Origin: a virus
DNA length: 50,679 nucleotides
Strand: one strand, 5' to 3'
Virus record (IMG/VR): IMGVR_UViG_3300025083_000056
Location: 1-50,679 of that record
The notes beneath the pieces are model-generated. The model saw only the letters and a list, made by a program, of their open reading frames with translations. It was not told the DNA's origin and searched no databases. The first letter of the stretch is position 1. The number at the start of each line of letters is the position of its first letter. Positions 49,815-50,679 of this stretch are shown piece after piece. Both the position numbers and the translations under genes were made by a program.

Positions 49815-49853
49815 GTATATCACCTTCTTCGTAAACTCAGAAGGTGTATATAC
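49815..49853 (-). repeat. Conserved leader hairpin, copy 3
   Basis: The core stem is CACCTTCT/AGAAGGTG with the same 10-nt loop and bulged T as the others, and GTATAT/ATATAC distal pairing. It lies 45-83 nt before the ATG at 49770 and just after the end of the 183-aa gene. Confidence 0.82.
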
Positions 49854-49868
49854 TCCCCCACTCATGGG

Positions 49869-50420
49869 TTAGTGGGTTGGGTCGAATGGCAAGTCAGAGA
49901 AGCAAACTTCGTTTGCCGTGGGTGTCACATCTGACGCCATCATGACGGCCAAGGTAGCAGTCAACTGCTCCAACTTAGCTTCCAAGGAAGCTACACGATC
50001 GTCTGACGTCACCTGAGCAGGGGAAGCAACAGCTTCCTTCACTGCCTCGGCTTTCCTCATGGCTCGGCTTTCAGCCCCTGTGTGACGTGACACGTCCTGA
50101 GCCGACTTTCGAGCCGATTCGACGGAAGCCTTTGGCTTCTGTGTGGATGGTGTGACAGGTGTGTCTGCCTTGCCGTGGAAGGCCTTTTCTTGCTTGTCAG
50201 CTACTTTAGTAGCTGTGGTGGCTTTGCCACTCTTTTGCTTCCGCTTACGCTTCTTCGAAGCGTTCTTCTTGGTGGACTCCAAAGAGTCCAAGTACGCCAT
50301 CAGGTCACGGACTGCGGCCTTAGCCTCCTTGACTCGACCTTCGGTCGTTGAGAAAGATGCAGCGTTCACTGCTGACTTAACTGCTTTCAGCAGTTCTACA
50401 CGATTGGTTTGATTGTTCAT
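49869..50420 (-). CDS. Unknown Lys/Ala-rich early protein
   Basis: This 183-aa protein has a helical N-terminus, a strongly basic central tract (KKNASKKRKRKQKSGKATT), a low-complexity linker, then a heptad-like helix (VASLEAKLEQLTATLAVMM) and an acidic end containing FSDLPFDPTH. The layout suggests a nucleic acid-binding, coiled-coil protein. It is the first gene after a promoter and leader motif at the right end of the window. No family is recognised. Confidence 0.7.
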   Translation of the reverse strand: MNNQTNRVELLKAVKSAVNAASFSTTEGRVKEAKAAVRDLMAYLDSLESTKKNASKKRKRKQKSGKATTATKVADKQEKAFHGKADTPVTPSTQKPKASVESARKSAQDVSRHTGAESRAMRKAEAVKEAVASPAQVTSDDRVASLEAKLEQLTATLAVMMASDVTPTANEVCFSDLPFDPTH

Positions 50421-50433
50421 CGTAGATGAAGAT

Positions 50434-50444
50434 TTGAAGTTTGA
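50434..50444 (-). promoter_or_regulatory. Leader motif TCAAACTTCAA (one of six)
   Basis: On the minus strand this 11-nt motif stands 14-24 nt before the ATG at 50420. Copies precede the genes starting at 49770 (49781-49791), 49535 (49547-49557), 49163 (49170-49180), 48767 (tandem, 48779-48796) and 46816 (46827-46837, one change). It is probably a ribosome-recruiting, unstructured leader or a binding site for a regulator. Confidence 0.7.
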
Positions 50445-50472
50445 CGACCAAGACCGAGTGTCGAGGTCGGTA

Positions 50473-50480
50473 CAAAGCTA
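50473..50480 (-). promoter_or_regulatory. Early promoter, -7 box TAGCTTTG
   Basis: TAGCTTTG fits the Bacteroidota -7 consensus TAnnTTTG, and a TTG lies 20 nt upstream at the place of the -33 element. Start of transcription would be near 50468, about 48 nt before the ATG at 50420. Confidence 0.55.
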
Positions 50481-50493
50481 ATTCAGGAGGTTC

Positions 50494-50548
50494 GTTGCCA
50501 CAAGTTTTTCGGCAACCAATTCCATGCGCGATTTTACTTTCAGTAAAA
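50494..50548. other. Two hairpins upstream of the early promoter
   Basis: A GTTGCC/GGCAAC stem (50494-50499 with 50511-50516) and a perfect 7-bp TTTTACT/AGTAAAA stem with a 3-nt loop (50532-50548) lie in the gene-free right end. They may be operator sites or an upstream terminator. Confidence 0.55.
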
Positions 50549-50587
50549 CACCCGCGAAGAATTCGTGTATGCGCGTAATGCACAGAG

Positions 50588-50632
50588 CCGTCCAGCGTGT
50601 CGTGATGCAGTGTGACGTGGTGCAGTGTGGCG
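50588..50632. repeat. Imperfect 15-bp tandem repeats
   Basis: Units 50603-50617 and 50618-50632 differ at two positions; a third, more diverged unit lies at 50588-50602. The gene-free end continues with a CCCCTTAGGGG palindrome (50658-50668) and a second TTAGGGG. Function unknown; possible replication or regulator sites. Confidence 0.5.
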
Positions 50633-50679
50633 TCATGGCGGAGGGAGTTCGGGTTTACCCCTTAGGGGGTTAGGGGATT

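Noticed and set aside
49853-50420. SSB assignment for the 183-aa protein from its DLPF sequence
   Set aside because: DLPF is internal (followed by DPTH), and no OB-fold pattern is present.

Overview
The window is a near-contiguous block of a tailed double-stranded DNA phage genome, most probably a podovirus of a Bacteroidota (flavobacteria-like) host. Three things suggest the host: nearly every phage promoter I can see carries the Bacteroidota -7 box TAnnTTTG (usually TATATTTG), genes lack Shine-Dalgarno sequences, and the replicative helicase is fused to a BT4734-type primase domain typical of Bacteroidota. The order and sizes of the packaging, portal, scaffold, capsid and tail genes recall crAss-like phages and Cellulophaga podoviruses. 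That relationship is inferred from layout, not from a search. I see no integrase, transposon, CRISPR array, DNA polymerase or endolysin.

Region 1 (1-35374, plus strand) is the late module. It runs glycosyltransferase, large terminase, portal, a tail-fibre cassette, small basic proteins, scaffold, major capsid protein, connector/ring proteins, a large tail/nozzle protein, three probable ejected proteins (one of 3082 aa), holin and a small membrane protein. Three intrinsic terminators and seven TATATTTG promoters divide it. Five promoters sit 5-6 nt before the ATG, so these mRNAs should be leaderless or nearly so.

Region 2 (35374-35455) lies between the converging modules. It holds a probable small RNA on the minus strand, with its own promoter directly after nrdA and two hairpins.

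Region 3 (35456-46816, minus strand) is the DNA metabolism module: ribonucleotide reductase NrdA/NrdB, two PD-(D/E)XK nucleases, a primase-helicase, a DUF3310-like protein, an SSB-like protein, a RecE-like exonuclease with a probable annealing partner, a DnaA domain IV-like protein, HTH proteins and many small unknown genes in tightly overlapping operons.

Region 4 (46817-50679, minus strand) is probably the early region and is the most unusual part. It contains two type I hammerhead ribozymes, each in the leader of a tiny gene and supported by compensatory changes in stems I and II. It also has three copies of a conserved hairpin with a covarying stem and an invariant 10-nt loop, again in gene leaders. 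A leader motif (TCAAACTTCAA) stands before six genes, and one copy lies in the opposite orientation. A 583-nt gene-free stretch is full of RNA structure, including a tRNA-like cloverleaf. Together these suggest that early expression here relies heavily on RNA structure and self-cleavage.
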